Of a stretch of 21,902 nucleotides of DNA, positions 1 to 7,841 are shown in pieces. A program made the position numbers and the translations under genes. The notes below the pieces were generated by a model, which did no database searches, was not told where the DNA came from, and saw only the letters and a list, made by a program, of their open reading frames with translations. The stretch lies in NCBI GenBank assembly GCA_041158345.1, contig JBEBBO010000179.1, forward strand, positions 1 through 21,902, in the 5' to 3' direction. The stretch's first letter is position 1; each line of letters opens with the position of its first letter. This DNA comes from UBA6136 sp041158345 (GTDB taxonomy: Bacteria; Pseudomonadota; Gammaproteobacteria; Methylococcales; Methylococcaceae).

Positions 1-1266
1 CAGGGAACCCAGAAGATTTCCGAGAGCATGTTGTCCCGCGAGAGCAACCGCAAGTCCACCGACGCCCAAGCCCGCAAGAATCGAATACGATGGAAGGCCA
101 ATACGGTTGGCGCCCTCAATCAAGATACCGACCGCGAATCCCATCGAGATCAAACGGGCCGTCAAGCGCACCAGCTGGCTATCGGTACTATCGGTCTGGA
201 TGCGTTCAAGCCCGATAATCCATTCAGCAATCATTTCGCCGACGCCCCAAATCACCCAGGTTAACGCCAGATAAAAAAGCGCCCAAAGGGTCAGCGTGAT
301 TCGTCCAAATAGGTATGGCGTTACCCTAAGCACCTCACCCAACACAAAGCAGATGGCGGGGACCAGAAAGACGAAAATCAGCCCAGGCAAGATACGCCAT
401 GCGACGGCAACCACACCGTGGGCGGTTTTCCGATTTCGGGAGAACTGAGTGATCTTCCACAAGAACCAGCTCAGCGCGGCAAACAAGGCGATCAGGGACG
501 CCCAGCGCCAAATCGGCTCACCAAAGACCGTCTCCGTCAGTTGCGGGGGAATATTGAGAATCCAGCGTGGGGGGACAACGTAGGCGAGATAGGTCGCCAG
601 CCCGTATGGCAGATTAAAAATCTTGTCAAACAGGAACTCCGGTGATCCCTCGGGATAATGGACCCGCTTGATGCGGTCAAAAAAGAGGGGGATCTGTGCG
701 ACTGTTTCCTTGGTAAAAAGGTATTGCCCTGCCCTCGGGCCAGATTCAATGAGACCAATTCGGATTTCAGTGCCGGGCAAGGTCCATTTCTTGAAGGGCT
801 GAGCCTGCATCAGGGTCGCATCAGGGACTTCAACCAGTTGTGGCATCGGGATATGCCTGAAAACTTCCATGAGTTGAAGCGTCACTCGCCAGGCACTCTG
901 CTCAGCAATCGCTTCGGGGATATCACTCAGATCCAGAAACTTGGCAGACATGGCGCGATCCCTCTCGATCAACGCAGTCACTTCCTTGATGTTGTATTTC
1001 TCCGGAAACAAACGATTTGACCGAAGGTAGGTGACAACCAGGCTATTCGGCCCCATGGTGGCGTCAAAACGCTCATTCATCACAGCGATGAAGCCGCTGA
1101 GTGTAGCCCTCGGGCTTGAAGTATCTGCCGTTTCAAGAATGGAGTCCGAGCGAACCTCAGCCAGAACAACCGAGGTATGGCACTGGAGGATGATCCCTAG
1201 AGAAACCCCAAGGATCCCCCGAATCAAGGGGAACAATCGAAACCAGAGGCGCAGGAGAGAACACAT
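1..1266 (-). CDS. MscS-family mechanosensitive channel, C-terminus beyond window
   Basis: The frame is open from an ATG at 1266 to the left edge (422 codons), so the C-terminal part is missing. It resembles small-conductance mechanosensitive channels, which release solutes through the inner membrane under osmotic downshock. The N-terminus has a hydrophobic signal-like stretch (residues about 8-28), then a DTSSPR motif and a roughly 200-residue hydrophilic region, probably periplasmic. Several hydrophobic segments follow, ending in a glycine/alanine-rich pore-helix sequence (GVGGLAVALAGQHALGNLLG) typical of the MscS pore-lining helix. The adjacent upstream gene encodes a paralog with the same layout, so this is a tandem duplication. 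The gap between the two genes is about 90 bases and they may be co-transcribed. No clear Shine-Dalgarno precedes the ATG, so the exact start is less certain than the family. Confidence 0.87.
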   Translation of the reverse strand, partial: MCSLLRLWFRLFPLIRGILGVSLGIILQCHTSVVLAEVRSDSILETADTSSPRATLSGFIAVMNERFDATMGPNSLVVTYLRSNRLFPEKYNIKEVTALIERDRAMSAKFLDLSDIPEAIAEQSAWRVTLQLMEVFRHIPMPQLVEVPDATLMQAQPFKKWTLPGTEIRIGLIESGPRAGQYLFTKETVAQIPLFFDRIKRVHYPEGSPEFLFDKIFNLPYGLATYLAYVVPPRWILNIPPQLTETVFGEPIWRWASLIALFAALSWFLWKITQFSRNRKTAHGVVAVAWRILPGLIFVFLVPAICFVLGEVLRVTPYLFGRITLTLWALFYLALTWVIWGVGEMIAEWIIGLERIQTDSTDSQLVRLTARLISMGFAVGILIEGANRIGLPSYSILAGLGVGGLAVALAGQHALGNLLGSL

Positions 1267-1355
1267 AAGATCAGAAATGGTGAATGGGAAGTGAGCGCAA
1301 TTCGGACGCGCACAGTAGCAGCCTGCGCAAGGGCAAGCGGCCTACCTGCCGAAGA

Positions 1356-3053
1356 TCAGTTCCGCCGAACCACGGCCTCGCCGTTCAGAATCCCACTTTT
1401 AGCGCCAAGATCCAAGAGGTCCAGCAAGATCTCATTTTTACGCTCGGCCACCCGATCACCAAAGGGCCCTGAGAGAATGAATTCCAATTGGACTTCGACG
1501 CCATCTTGCGTAAGACCCGAAACCCCGACGTTGACCGATGGGGCTTTGACGTTCGCGCTTGAAGTTAGATGATCGCGCGCTTGCGCCACGAAAGCACGGA
1601 TGCTCTCTACCGGGGTGATATTAGGAACCCGCAGCGTCGCCGAAATATGATTTTGGGGCCGCGTGTTATCGGCCTGAATCGGGCCGCTGATGACCTTGTC
1701 ATTCGGAATGGAGATGACCGTTCCCCCATCTGCCTGAATCTGCGTGCTTCGAAAGCCGACGGATTTTACGGTTCCTGCTTGCCCTCCGACATTGACCCGG
1801 CTTCCTATGACGAAAGGCTTCTCGAACATGATGATGAGAGAGGCCAAAAGATTTGCGAGGGTATGCTGGGCTGCCAGTGCAACGGCCAAGCCGCCCACAC
1901 CGATACTGGCAATAATGGAATAGGCGGGAAGGCCGAGGCTCTGCCCACCGATCACCAGCGTGGCGACGACCATACAAAACGTGATCAGCCGCATCAGGAA
2001 GCGCGTCAACTGACTATTGATACTGCCTTTGATCATGTGCTCCGAGGCAATGATGGCCTCTGCCAGAACATCGCCAAGGTTCCAAAAGAGCCATGAAAGC
2101 GCAACAAAAAAGATGGCCCAAATCGTCGGTATGAGCGTCAGGAAGACTGCGTCAGATACCCGCAGCACATCACCCAAGACCCGGGCAGAAAAAGCACTCA
2201 GAATTACGACCGTGAACGGGCGCAATAGGGTCAGGTAGCCCAGCGGGTCCTCCCTTTCTCGTTGTAAACGGGCCGTCCACCGCAAAAGCGATTTTGCGAT
2301 CAACCCAACCACTCCGGCCACAAGCAGCATGCCAAACCAGCGCCATAGGGGCTGATGAAGGAAAAGGATGTTGGATGATGCGATGGTGACATCGTTCAGA
2401 ATCCAACGGGATGGAATGAATTTGGCCAAGGAGAACATCGGACCGATCGGGTATTGAATTTGACGCTCATACCAGTTCTCGGTGGTCCTGGTCACGTAAG
2501 GTAGAGACTTGGCAATCTCGTACATGCCAGAGAGACGTTCGATGGTGTCCGCCGAAAAGATGTAATCCCCCTTTCGAGGCCCCGATTCGATTTGCTGTAT
2601 CGCAACTTCCGTTCGAGGAATTTGCCAACGGGTCTTCCCCAGTTCTTTCATCATTTTGGCATCGGGAATTTCCTGCTCCGGGGGAAGATCAACCCGATCC
2701 AGAACTTCCTTGAGCTGAATCATGACCCGCCGCTCAGACTCATCACGGGTGATGGCCGGCAAAATCGAAAGATCAATCGCGGGAGCGAGTTTAAAAGCCT
2801 CGTTCTTGATTTTGAAAATGGCTTCTCGCTCTTCTGCCGTCATGTAAAGTCGACCCGAGGCCCGATAGCCTTTAAGCAGCTCGGCACCGCGCGCATACGT
2901 ATCGGTTGTAATGGCAAGGAAGCCCGTCAGCAGGCTTCTTGGACTCGAGGTATCTAGCGGGGCAAGTGCCGTTGTGGCCGCGATCCCGGGACTGGATAAA
3001 AAGGAAAGGAGCAGAATCAGAAACTTCACAGACAACCTCGGAACAAGAGACAT
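1356..3053 (-). CDS. MscS-family mechanosensitive ion channel
   Basis: Full-length 565-residue protein. A signal peptide (residues 1-25, ending around GIAA) is followed by a DTSSPR motif near 34-39 and a helical, probably periplasmic, domain to about residue 230. Hydrophobic segments lie near 236-253, 279-297, 303-326 and 353-371. The pore helix at about 376-408 carries GVGGLAVALAAQHTLANLLA. The following beta-domain sequence (FVIGSRVNVGGQAGTVKSVG, then SIPNDKV) is the classic MscS middle domain. It is about twice the length of E. coli MscS because of the N-terminal domain. AGGACGGAA directly before the ATG is a good ribosome site. Known role of the family is tension-gated solute release; the N-terminal domain's function is not known to me. 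The next gene downstream is a paralog. Confidence 0.93.
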   Translation of the reverse strand: MSLVPRLSVKFLILLLSFLSSPGIAATTALAPLDTSSPRSLLTGFLAITTDTYARGAELLKGYRASGRLYMTAEEREAIFKIKNEAFKLAPAIDLSILPAITRDESERRVMIQLKEVLDRVDLPPEQEIPDAKMMKELGKTRWQIPRTEVAIQQIESGPRKGDYIFSADTIERLSGMYEIAKSLPYVTRTTENWYERQIQYPIGPMFSLAKFIPSRWILNDVTIASSNILFLHQPLWRWFGMLLVAGVVGLIAKSLLRWTARLQREREDPLGYLTLLRPFTVVILSAFSARVLGDVLRVSDAVFLTLIPTIWAIFFVALSWLFWNLGDVLAEAIIASEHMIKGSINSQLTRFLMRLITFCMVVATLVIGGQSLGLPAYSIIASIGVGGLAVALAAQHTLANLLASLIIMFEKPFVIGSRVNVGGQAGTVKSVGFRSTQIQADGGTVISIPNDKVISGPIQADNTRPQNHISATLRVPNITPVESIRAFVAQARDHLTSSANVKAPSVNVGVSGLTQDGVEVQLEFILSGPFGDRVAERKNEILLDLLDLGAKSGILNGEAVVRRN

Positions 3054-3144
3054 TTCCGTCCTGCTGCCATCAGGCGAAGCGTTCAGTATGGTATTGACCC
3101 TTGAGCCTCTGAGCAGAACGATGTATCGGGGAGATTAGCACGAC

Positions 3145-3699
3145 TTAACCCAAGGACAGATCCTTGGTCGATCTGCCATGGGACCGGGAGCGAAACGTTG
3201 CGCTGTTCATCTGCCCCGGGAGGGATTGGAGCAACTCACGGGCCCCCAGTCGATTACTGACATCGAATTCGAGGACTTTTTCCAATGCGGCTTTTGCGAT
3301 CTCCAAATTGCCGATTTGACCATGGAGGTAGGCCTCCGTCTTGATCAGATGCAGATAAAAACGAAACAGCGTCATGGACTTCAGCACGGCATGGCCGACA
3401 TGACTTGAATTGAGTTGGGCAGTGTCTCGGCTGATGCCTAACTCGGATGTCACAAGATCCAGCATGTTCTGGAGAACTGCCATCGCCTCGGGGTAATGCG
3501 CCTCGTTTCCCAACAACATGAGTCGATCATGAAGCCTTTCGAGTGCTTCAGTCCGGTCTTGCGCGAAAAATTCAACCGCCTCTTGCCCCGACGAATCGGC
3601 TTGCATGACCTCCAAAAAGCGCGCATGAGGCTTTCCGTCCAGACGAAGTTCCACAATGCTGCTAAAGGCCTGATCCAATTCTTGGAAGAGCATTTGCAT
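3145..3699 (-). CDS. Helical TPR-like cytoplasmic protein of unknown function
   Basis: I do not recognise the family. The predicted protein of 184 residues is almost entirely helical and has no signal peptide or membrane segment. A stretch near the C-terminus (ending in LEIAKAALEKVLEFD) has the spacing of a tetratricopeptide helix pair, so a protein-binding role is possible. The ATG at 3699 is chosen because AGGA lies 8 bases upstream. The frame is open to a GTG at 3813, but the extra 38 residues look non-coding. A sigma-54-like promoter candidate lies about 230 bases upstream on the same strand. The last residues are basic and overlap a perfect 7-bp inverted repeat. The gene precedes the MscS pair on the same strand, with about 90 bases between. 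Confidence 0.72.
   Translation of the reverse strand: MQMLFQELDQAFSSIVELRLDGKPHARFLEVMQADSSGQEAVEFFAQDRTEALERLHDRLMLLGNEAHYPEAMAVLQNMLDLVTSELGISRDTAQLNSSHVGHAVLKSMTLFRFYLHLIKTEAYLHGQIGNLEIAKAALEKVLEFDVSNRLGARELLQSLPGQMNSATFRSRSHGRSTKDLSLG
3150..3167 (-). terminator. Inverted repeat at the 3' end of the TPR-like gene
   Basis: Perfect 7-bp arms (CCAAGGA and TCCTTGG) enclose a 4-base loop and overlap the last codons of the minus-strand gene ending at 3145. There is no T-run after it, so termination strength is doubtful; a Rho-dependent or RNA-stability role is equally possible. Confidence 0.25.
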
Positions 3700-3926
3700 A
3701 ACTGAGATCCTCAGGCGAATAAGTTTGAGTTGAATGGGGGGGGTCAGCACCGAACAGACGGGGCTTTCACCTACGGAAACACCGACCCTGAATCCAACGC
3801 TGATGGTTTGCACCTCAATCCCGCGTCTGTTCCTTGGTCTTCACAGCGCATCCGGCACCTGATGGGATAGAACGTCATTCCTCAGGGGAAAAGCCCTCGC
3901 GGATGTTTTCTCTTCCGCTATTCCTT

Positions 3927-3942
3927 TGCATGGATAGTGCCA
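3927..3942 (-). promoter_or_regulatory. Candidate sigma-54 (-24/-12) promoter
   Basis: Read on the minus strand the site is TGGCACTATCCATGCA. Against the sigma-54 consensus TGGCACG-N4-TTGCA it has all of TGGCAC, the exact ten-base spacing between the invariant GG and GC, and four of five bases in the -12 element. Transcription would start near 3916 and run into the TPR-like gene with a leader of about 215 bases. Sigma-54 promoters need an activator protein; no obvious upstream activator palindrome (such as TGT-N10-ACA) was found. The match is by eye only. Confidence 0.45.
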
Positions 3943-4227
3943 TCCCAAACTTTTGTGGGGACTTTGCGAGATTTCAACGCGTAAATCTCTCTTGAGAGCT
4001 TCAAGGTGCGACGGGAGTCTCAGGGGGCGACCCTCCCCCCGGTGCGGGGGAAATCCACTAGAGCTCCATCCTTCGCCCAGGCATAAAGACGTCTGCCGCT
4101 GCAGCCGGGAAGCAGAAGAGAAAGACCCGATCAACGGGGGGAAGGTCCGTCGTGAGGGGCCGATTGGATTCCAGTTCGCACAAAATTAGTGCGTCAAGGT
4201 CTCACATCGGTCAAAAACCCATGACAG

Positions 4228-4265
4228 AAAAAAGGCCCTCCCAAAACGGGAAAGCCTTTTTCTTT
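4228..4265 (-). terminator. Rho-independent terminator of bacterioferritin gene
   Basis: On the minus strand AAGGC...GCCTT arms with an inner GGG/CCC pairing (4232-4260) form an imperfect stem around a short AT-rich loop. It is followed by a run of six T, starting about 35 bases after the bacterioferritin stop codon. A T-run on the other side means it may work in both directions. Confidence 0.7.
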
Positions 4266-4293
4266 AGCGACTCGGCTTAAAAAAACGAGGAAT

Positions 4294-4758
4294 TTAGATC
4301 GCGGACTGGAGGTAATTCTGTAAGCCGACCTTTTCAATCAAGCCCAGCTGGGTCTCAAGCCAGTCCACATGCTCTTCTTCACTGTCGAGGATCTTCTGAA
4401 AGAGGTCTCGACTGACAAAATCACCGACTTTCTCCGCATCGACAATACCTTGTTTCAGGCACGGCAGAGCATCCAGTTCGAGCGCCAGATCCGCCTTAAG
4501 ACATTCCTCTACATTTTCACCGATACGAATTCGTCCGATGTCCTGCAGATTTGGAAGGCCCTCAAGAAAAAGAATGCGCTCAATGACCATGTCAGCGTGC
4601 TTCATTTCATCAATGGACTCATGGTATTCCTTTTCATTGAGCTTCTGAAAACCCCAGTTCTTGAACATCCTTGCATGCAGGAAGTACTGGTTGATGGCCG
4701 TCAACTCATTCAAGAGCACCCGATTGAGATGCTTAATAATTTCTTTATCACCTTTCAT
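4294..4758 (-). CDS. bfr: Bacterioferritin (haem-containing iron storage protein)
   Basis: 154 residues, the usual length. Bacterioferritin forms a 24-subunit cytoplasmic shell that oxidises Fe(II) and stores it as a mineral. All di-iron ferroxidase ligands are visible at the E. coli positions: Glu18, Glu51, His54, Glu94, Glu127 and His130. Met52, the residue that binds haem between two subunits, is present in the EMKH motif, which separates it from non-haem ferritins and Dps. The ATG at 4758 is preceded by the purine-rich AAAGAGAAAGAC. A terminator follows the gene. It lies downstream of modABC on the same strand, with a 183-base gap that holds a hairpin. Read-through from the mod operon is possible but independent transcription is more likely. 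Confidence 0.97.
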   Translation of the reverse strand: MKGDKEIIKHLNRVLLNELTAINQYFLHARMFKNWGFQKLNEKEYHESIDEMKHADMVIERILFLEGLPNLQDIGRIRIGENVEECLKADLALELDALPCLKQGIVDAEKVGDFVSRDLFQKILDSEEEHVDWLETQLGLIEKVGLQNYLQSAI

Positions 4759-4826
4759 GTCTTTCTCTTTTCTGGCCTATAGAACGTTGGTCGAGAGGAT
4801 ACGCTCCTATGCTCGAAGTTAAAATG

Positions 4827-4847
4827 GGCGGTTTCCCTCTCACCGCC
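4827..4847 (-). terminator. Hairpin between modC and bfr
   Basis: Perfect 6-bp arms GGCGGT/ACCGCC around a 9-base loop, followed on the minus strand by CCATTTTAAC. It lies 95 bases after the modC stop and about 70 bases before the bfr start. It could be a weak modABC terminator or a leader structure of bfr. Confidence 0.35.
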
Positions 4848-4941
4848 GAGTCGCCACCAAGACAGATTCCGCCTCGAAGACCGCAATAGACACTCGAGCA
4901 TCCTGACATTTTCGACCGGAAAAGTGAGCGTATTTCGGGGC

Positions 4942-6027
4942 TTATTTTGAGAGGGTGGTCGCTTTGATTTGGGCGTATAACGACTGGCCGGGACAAAGAC
5001 CCAGATCTTTTGCAGACTTTCGCGTCACAGAGGAATAAAGGAAGGTCCCCTGTAGATCGAGACAGACCAGAATCTGGGGAGACTGACTCTGCTCCAGGAC
5101 CGAAACCACCTTCACAGGCATCACATTGAGGATGCTGCACAAAGTCGGCCGCTCAATCGAAAGACTGACATCGCTGGGAAAAACTCGGCAGCGGACGGAA
5201 CTGCCTTCAGGCAAGGCTAAAAGCGGCACCCACAGGCTTCCTCCCTGAAACGATATCTCACTAATCCCCTCTTCAGGCTGATGTGCCCGAATCAACCCTG
5301 CCACGACGGTTCCCCATTCCCCACAGAGTCCCGATTTCATCCCCATTGTTGGGAGCAACTCTTCGAGAGTTCCTGACTCGTCCACCCGACCTTCCGACAT
5401 GAAAACAACGTAGTCTGCCAAACGCAGGAGCTCGTCGTGTGCATGCGTCACGTAAATGACGGGAATATCCAGCTCGCGATGGAGCTCTTCAAGGTAGGGC
5501 AAGAACTCGCGTTTGAGCGATTCGTCCAGTGAGGAGAGGGGTTCATCCATCAAAAGCAGTTTTGGCTTAGAAAGCAGCGCACGCGCAATCGCGACCCGTT
5601 GCCGCTCACCGCCCGACAGCGAATCAGGATGGCGGGCGTGCAGCCCGTCTAAGGCCAAAAGCCCTGAAATACGATCGAACAGTCGTGAATCCTGATGACC
5701 TCCCGCTCTTTTCATCCCGTAAATGAGATTTTCTCTGACTCGAAGGTGCGGAAATAACGCGGCATCCTGAAAGACAAAACCGACGGCGCGTTGCCATGCA
5801 GGCGTATTTTTTCTTCGCGAAGTATCCAGCCAAACCTGCCCATTGACCGAGACATAGCCCTGCATCCGAGCATCAAGACCTGCAACCCCTCGAAGGAGAC
5901 TGGTTTTTCCACAGCCCGATGGGCCAAAGAGGATGCTAACCCCCTGACCTGGGAGTGAGAGATCCACTTGCAGTCGAAACGAACCCAGCGCACGACTGAG
6001 AGCGATTTTAATCCCCGACCTTTGCAT
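4942..6027 (-). CDS. modC: Molybdate ABC transporter ATP-binding protein
   Basis: 361 residues, close to E. coli ModC. The protein powers molybdate import at the inner membrane. Walker A is GPSGCGKT (about 35-42), the Q-loop Gln is at about 87, the ABC signature LSGGERQR at 137-144, Walker B LLLMDE at 157-162 and the H-loop His at 195. The C-terminal region (from about 300, VMPVKVVSVLEQ... onward) resembles a Mop/TOBE oxyanion-binding domain, which marks the molybdate group among ABC ATPases. It starts 2 bases after the modB stop codon, so translation is probably coupled. Sulfate or tungstate specificity cannot be excluded from sequence alone, but ModA upstream supports molybdate or tungstate. 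Confidence 0.95.
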   Translation of the reverse strand: MQRSGIKIALSRALGSFRLQVDLSLPGQGVSILFGPSGCGKTSLLRGVAGLDARMQGYVSVNGQVWLDTSRRKNTPAWQRAVGFVFQDAALFPHLRVRENLIYGMKRAGGHQDSRLFDRISGLLALDGLHARHPDSLSGGERQRVAIARALLSKPKLLLMDEPLSSLDESLKREFLPYLEELHRELDIPVIYVTHAHDELLRLADYVVFMSEGRVDESGTLEELLPTMGMKSGLCGEWGTVVAGLIRAHQPEEGISEISFQGGSLWVPLLALPEGSSVRCRVFPSDVSLSIERPTLCSILNVMPVKVVSVLEQSQSPQILVCLDLQGTFLYSSVTRKSAKDLGLCPGQSLYAQIKATTLSK

Positions 6028-6029
6028 CG

Positions 6030-6743
6030 TCAGGACGGCCCCCAGAGCCGCGTTCGGCCAGACTGGAGTGAGTACAGGGCCAAAAGAACAAGGAATGAAA
6101 AGAGCAACATGATTCCGGAAAGCCAGTGTGCATGCCCATACTCGAGCGCTTCGACATGGTCATAAATCTGCACTGAAACCAGGCGCGTCACGCCCGGAAT
6201 ATTGCCCCCGATCATGAGCACAATGCCGAACTCACCCACGGTATGAGCAAACCCAAGAACCGCTGCGGTCATCAACCCCGATTTCGAGAGGGGGAGCACG
6301 ATCGTCAGAAAGCGATCCAGCGGACTGGCTCCAAGGGTCGATGCTGCCTCCAGCAAACGGGAAGGAATGCTCATGAAGGTCGACTGCAGCGGCTGAATGA
6401 CGAAGGGCATGGAGTAAATGATCGATGTTACGACCAATCCATGGAAGGTGAACGGCAAATAGCCCAAACCGAGTCGATGAGTTAAATGACCGATCGGGCC
6501 TTGGGGCCCCATCGCCAGCAGCAAATAAAATCCCAGCACGGACGGAGGCAAAAAGAGAGGTAAAGCAATCAGCGCCTCAAGCCCCCCTTTCCATCGACAA
6601 TGGGTTCTGGAAAGCCACCAGGCGATCGGTATGCCCAGCAGCATCAGGATGAATGTGACGGTACTCGCTAATTTGAGGGTCAGGACTAAGGCGGCGAGAT
6701 CCTCCCGCGTCAGGACGCCCAATTCGTCCAGAAATTGCGTCAT
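6030..6743 (-). CDS. modB: Molybdate ABC transporter permease
   Basis: 237 residues with about five to six membrane-spanning segments, the expected size for ModB. The EAA loop that contacts the ATPase is visible near residues 132-160 (EAASTLGASPLDRFLTIVLP), followed by a conserved GEFG. The ATG overlaps the last 4 bases of modA and the stop codon lies 2 bases before modC, so the three genes form one translationally coupled operon. It forms the inner-membrane channel of the ModABC importer. Confidence 0.96.
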   Translation of the reverse strand: MTQFLDELGVLTREDLAALVLTLKLASTVTFILMLLGIPIAWWLSRTHCRWKGGLEALIALPLFLPPSVLGFYLLLAMGPQGPIGHLTHRLGLGYLPFTFHGLVVTSIIYSMPFVIQPLQSTFMSIPSRLLEAASTLGASPLDRFLTIVLPLSKSGLMTAAVLGFAHTVGEFGIVLMIGGNIPGVTRLVSVQIYDHVEALEYGHAHWLSGIMLLFSFLVLLALYSLQSGRTRLWGPS

Positions 6744-7495
6744 TTCGTGTGCCGGTAGCCCAATGATGCTATGACCTCCAATGCAAAAGGGCTCTTGAGA
6801 TAGGTCAAGAGCGCCTTGGCGGCTGGGTTGCTTTCACCGGTTTTGAGGAGGACCACATCCTGACGAATTGGGCTGTACTCGCCTTCAGGAATAAACCATG
6901 CAGAACCCGATGTGAGCTGGCCATTTCGGAAGACCTGAGAGAGCGCAACAAACCCTAGTTGGGCATTTCCGGAAACCACGAACTGGTGTGCCTGTGAGAT
7001 ATTTTCACCCTGAACGAGCTTTGGTGCGAGTGTGCCCTCTAATCCGTATTTGCTCAAAATTTGCATGGCCGCGGCACCATAGGGTGCCGTTTTTGGATTC
7101 GCCAGACTGAGATGGTCGAAATTCCCGACCTTCAAAATGCGCCCTTCACGATCAACGTAGTTGGGTTTTGGGCTCCATAGCACTAATCGGCCGATGGCAT
7201 AGGTGAAGCGTGAACCTCTGACGGTTAGTCCCTCCGCTTCCAGTTTCTCAGGCGTTCCGGTATCAGCAGAGAGAAAGACCTCAAAAGGTGCACCAGCCTT
7301 GATTTGCGCATAAAACTTGCCGGTCGCCCCGGACGTGATCACCAGCTGATGCCCGGTTTCTTGTTCAAAGCCCCTGGCTATTTCGCCTAGCGCTCCCGCA
7401 AAATTCGAGGCTACCGCCACATGAACGCTATTCGCTTCGGCCACGTCAACCAGTACGAAGATGCCGCAAAGGATCCATGTCATCAGACATTTCAT
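6740..7495 (-). CDS. modA: Molybdate-binding periplasmic protein
   Basis: 251 residues from the chosen ATG at 7495. The frame is open to 7585, but the extra 30 residues would put a non-secretory stretch before the signal peptide. Residues 1-22 are a signal peptide (hydrophobic core CGIFVLVDV, cleavage after AEA). The mature start VHVAVASNFAGAL and the segment GKFYAQIKAGAPFEVFLSAD (about 59-78) are hallmarks of ModA, including the serine and alanine region that holds the oxyanion. It captures molybdate or tungstate in the periplasm and hands it to ModB/ModC, to which it is fused in an operon by a 4-base overlap. The Shine-Dalgarno is weak. The upstream region is rich in inverted repeats. Confidence 0.95.
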   Translation of the reverse strand: MKCLMTWILCGIFVLVDVAEANSVHVAVASNFAGALGEIARGFEQETGHQLVITSGATGKFYAQIKAGAPFEVFLSADTGTPEKLEAEGLTVRGSRFTYAIGRLVLWSPKPNYVDREGRILKVGNFDHLSLANPKTAPYGAAAMQILSKYGLEGTLAPKLVQGENISQAHQFVVSGNAQLGFVALSQVFRNGQLTSGSAWFIPEGEYSPIRQDVVLLKTGESNPAAKALLTYLKSPFALEVIASLGYRHTK

Positions 7496-7595
7496 GGTGA
7501 TTTTCACGCTGAATCCGCACAAAAAACGAATTGACACCCCGCCACCTGGGGCAAGACAGAAAACTATTAAAGCATGGAGCATCATTTGCGGGGGG

Positions 7596-7619
7596 GATCT
7601 GCCTCAGAACAGACAGATC
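7596..7619 (-). repeat. Inverted repeat in modA leader region
   Basis: Arms GATCTG and CAGATC, 6 bp each and perfect, enclose a 12-base loop. The element lies about 100 bases upstream of the modA start and could fold in its 5' leader RNA. Confidence 0.35.
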
Positions 7620-7664
7620 AAGGAAATTAGGTGCTGACCCACGAGATTCTCGAGGGGATGGGTT

Positions 7665-7697
7665 GGGACTCGAAAGAGGTGGGGGAGATCGAGTCCC
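7665..7697 (-). repeat. Perfect 9-bp inverted repeat upstream of modA
   Basis: GGGACTCGA and TCGAGTCCC enclose a 15-base purine-rich loop. A chance perfect 9-bp stem is uncommon in so short a region. It may be an RNA stem in the modABC leader or a protein-binding palindrome for either flanking operon. Confidence 0.45.
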
Positions 7698-7841
7698 GCC
7701 TTGAGGTAAGCGGGCCAGCCTCTATAACCTAGCATTTTGGTAGGGATTTGCAAGCGAAAGTCTTGCCCTAGATCACAAAATGTCACAGCCCTGTCAGAGT
7801 CCGTTCGTAGACTGGCTCATTAACTCGCTTTGACTTCCTCC

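Larger units (their letters stand above)
3700..4293. other. Gene-poor intergenic stretch
   Basis: About 590 bases without a convincing gene. Open frames on both strands (for example 3841-4134 minus and 3953-4189 plus) lack ribosome sites and read as low-quality translations. The stretch holds a sigma-54-like site (3927-3942), a CTCTC/GAGAG palindrome at 3987-3998, a GC-rich hairpin near 4034-4053 and the bacterioferritin terminator (4232-4265). Confidence 0.6.
7496..7841. other. Divergent intergenic region between modABC and the hyp cluster
   Basis: About 345 bases separating leftward modA from the rightward exported-protein/hyp genes, so it must hold both promoters. No -35/-10 pair could be assigned with confidence. 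It contains two perfect inverted repeats (7596-7619 and 7665-7697). A 60-codon minus-strand frame at 7604-7786 looks like chance. A ModE-like half-site (TATAAC at 7724-7729) has no partner. Confidence 0.6.

Noticed and set aside
1569..2096. 175-codon plus-strand open frame
   Set aside because: It lies antisense within the clear MscS channel gene; product has no domain sense.
3841..4134. 97-codon minus-strand open frame
   Set aside because: No ribosome site, low-quality composition, overlaps a sigma-54-like site and an opposite-strand open frame of similar length; no recognisable protein.
7724..7729. TATAAC as part of a ModE operator
   Set aside because: Only one half-site is present; no inverted partner at suitable distance.
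7738..7752. Sigma-54-like TGG...TTGCA upstream of the exported protein/hyp genes
   Set aside because: The spacing between the two elements is one base short of the strict sigma-54 requirement, and the -24 element matches only TGG.
7604..7786. 60-codon minus-strand open frame between modA and the exported protein
   Set aside because: No ribosome site and it spans the inverted repeats; more likely chance or leader RNA.
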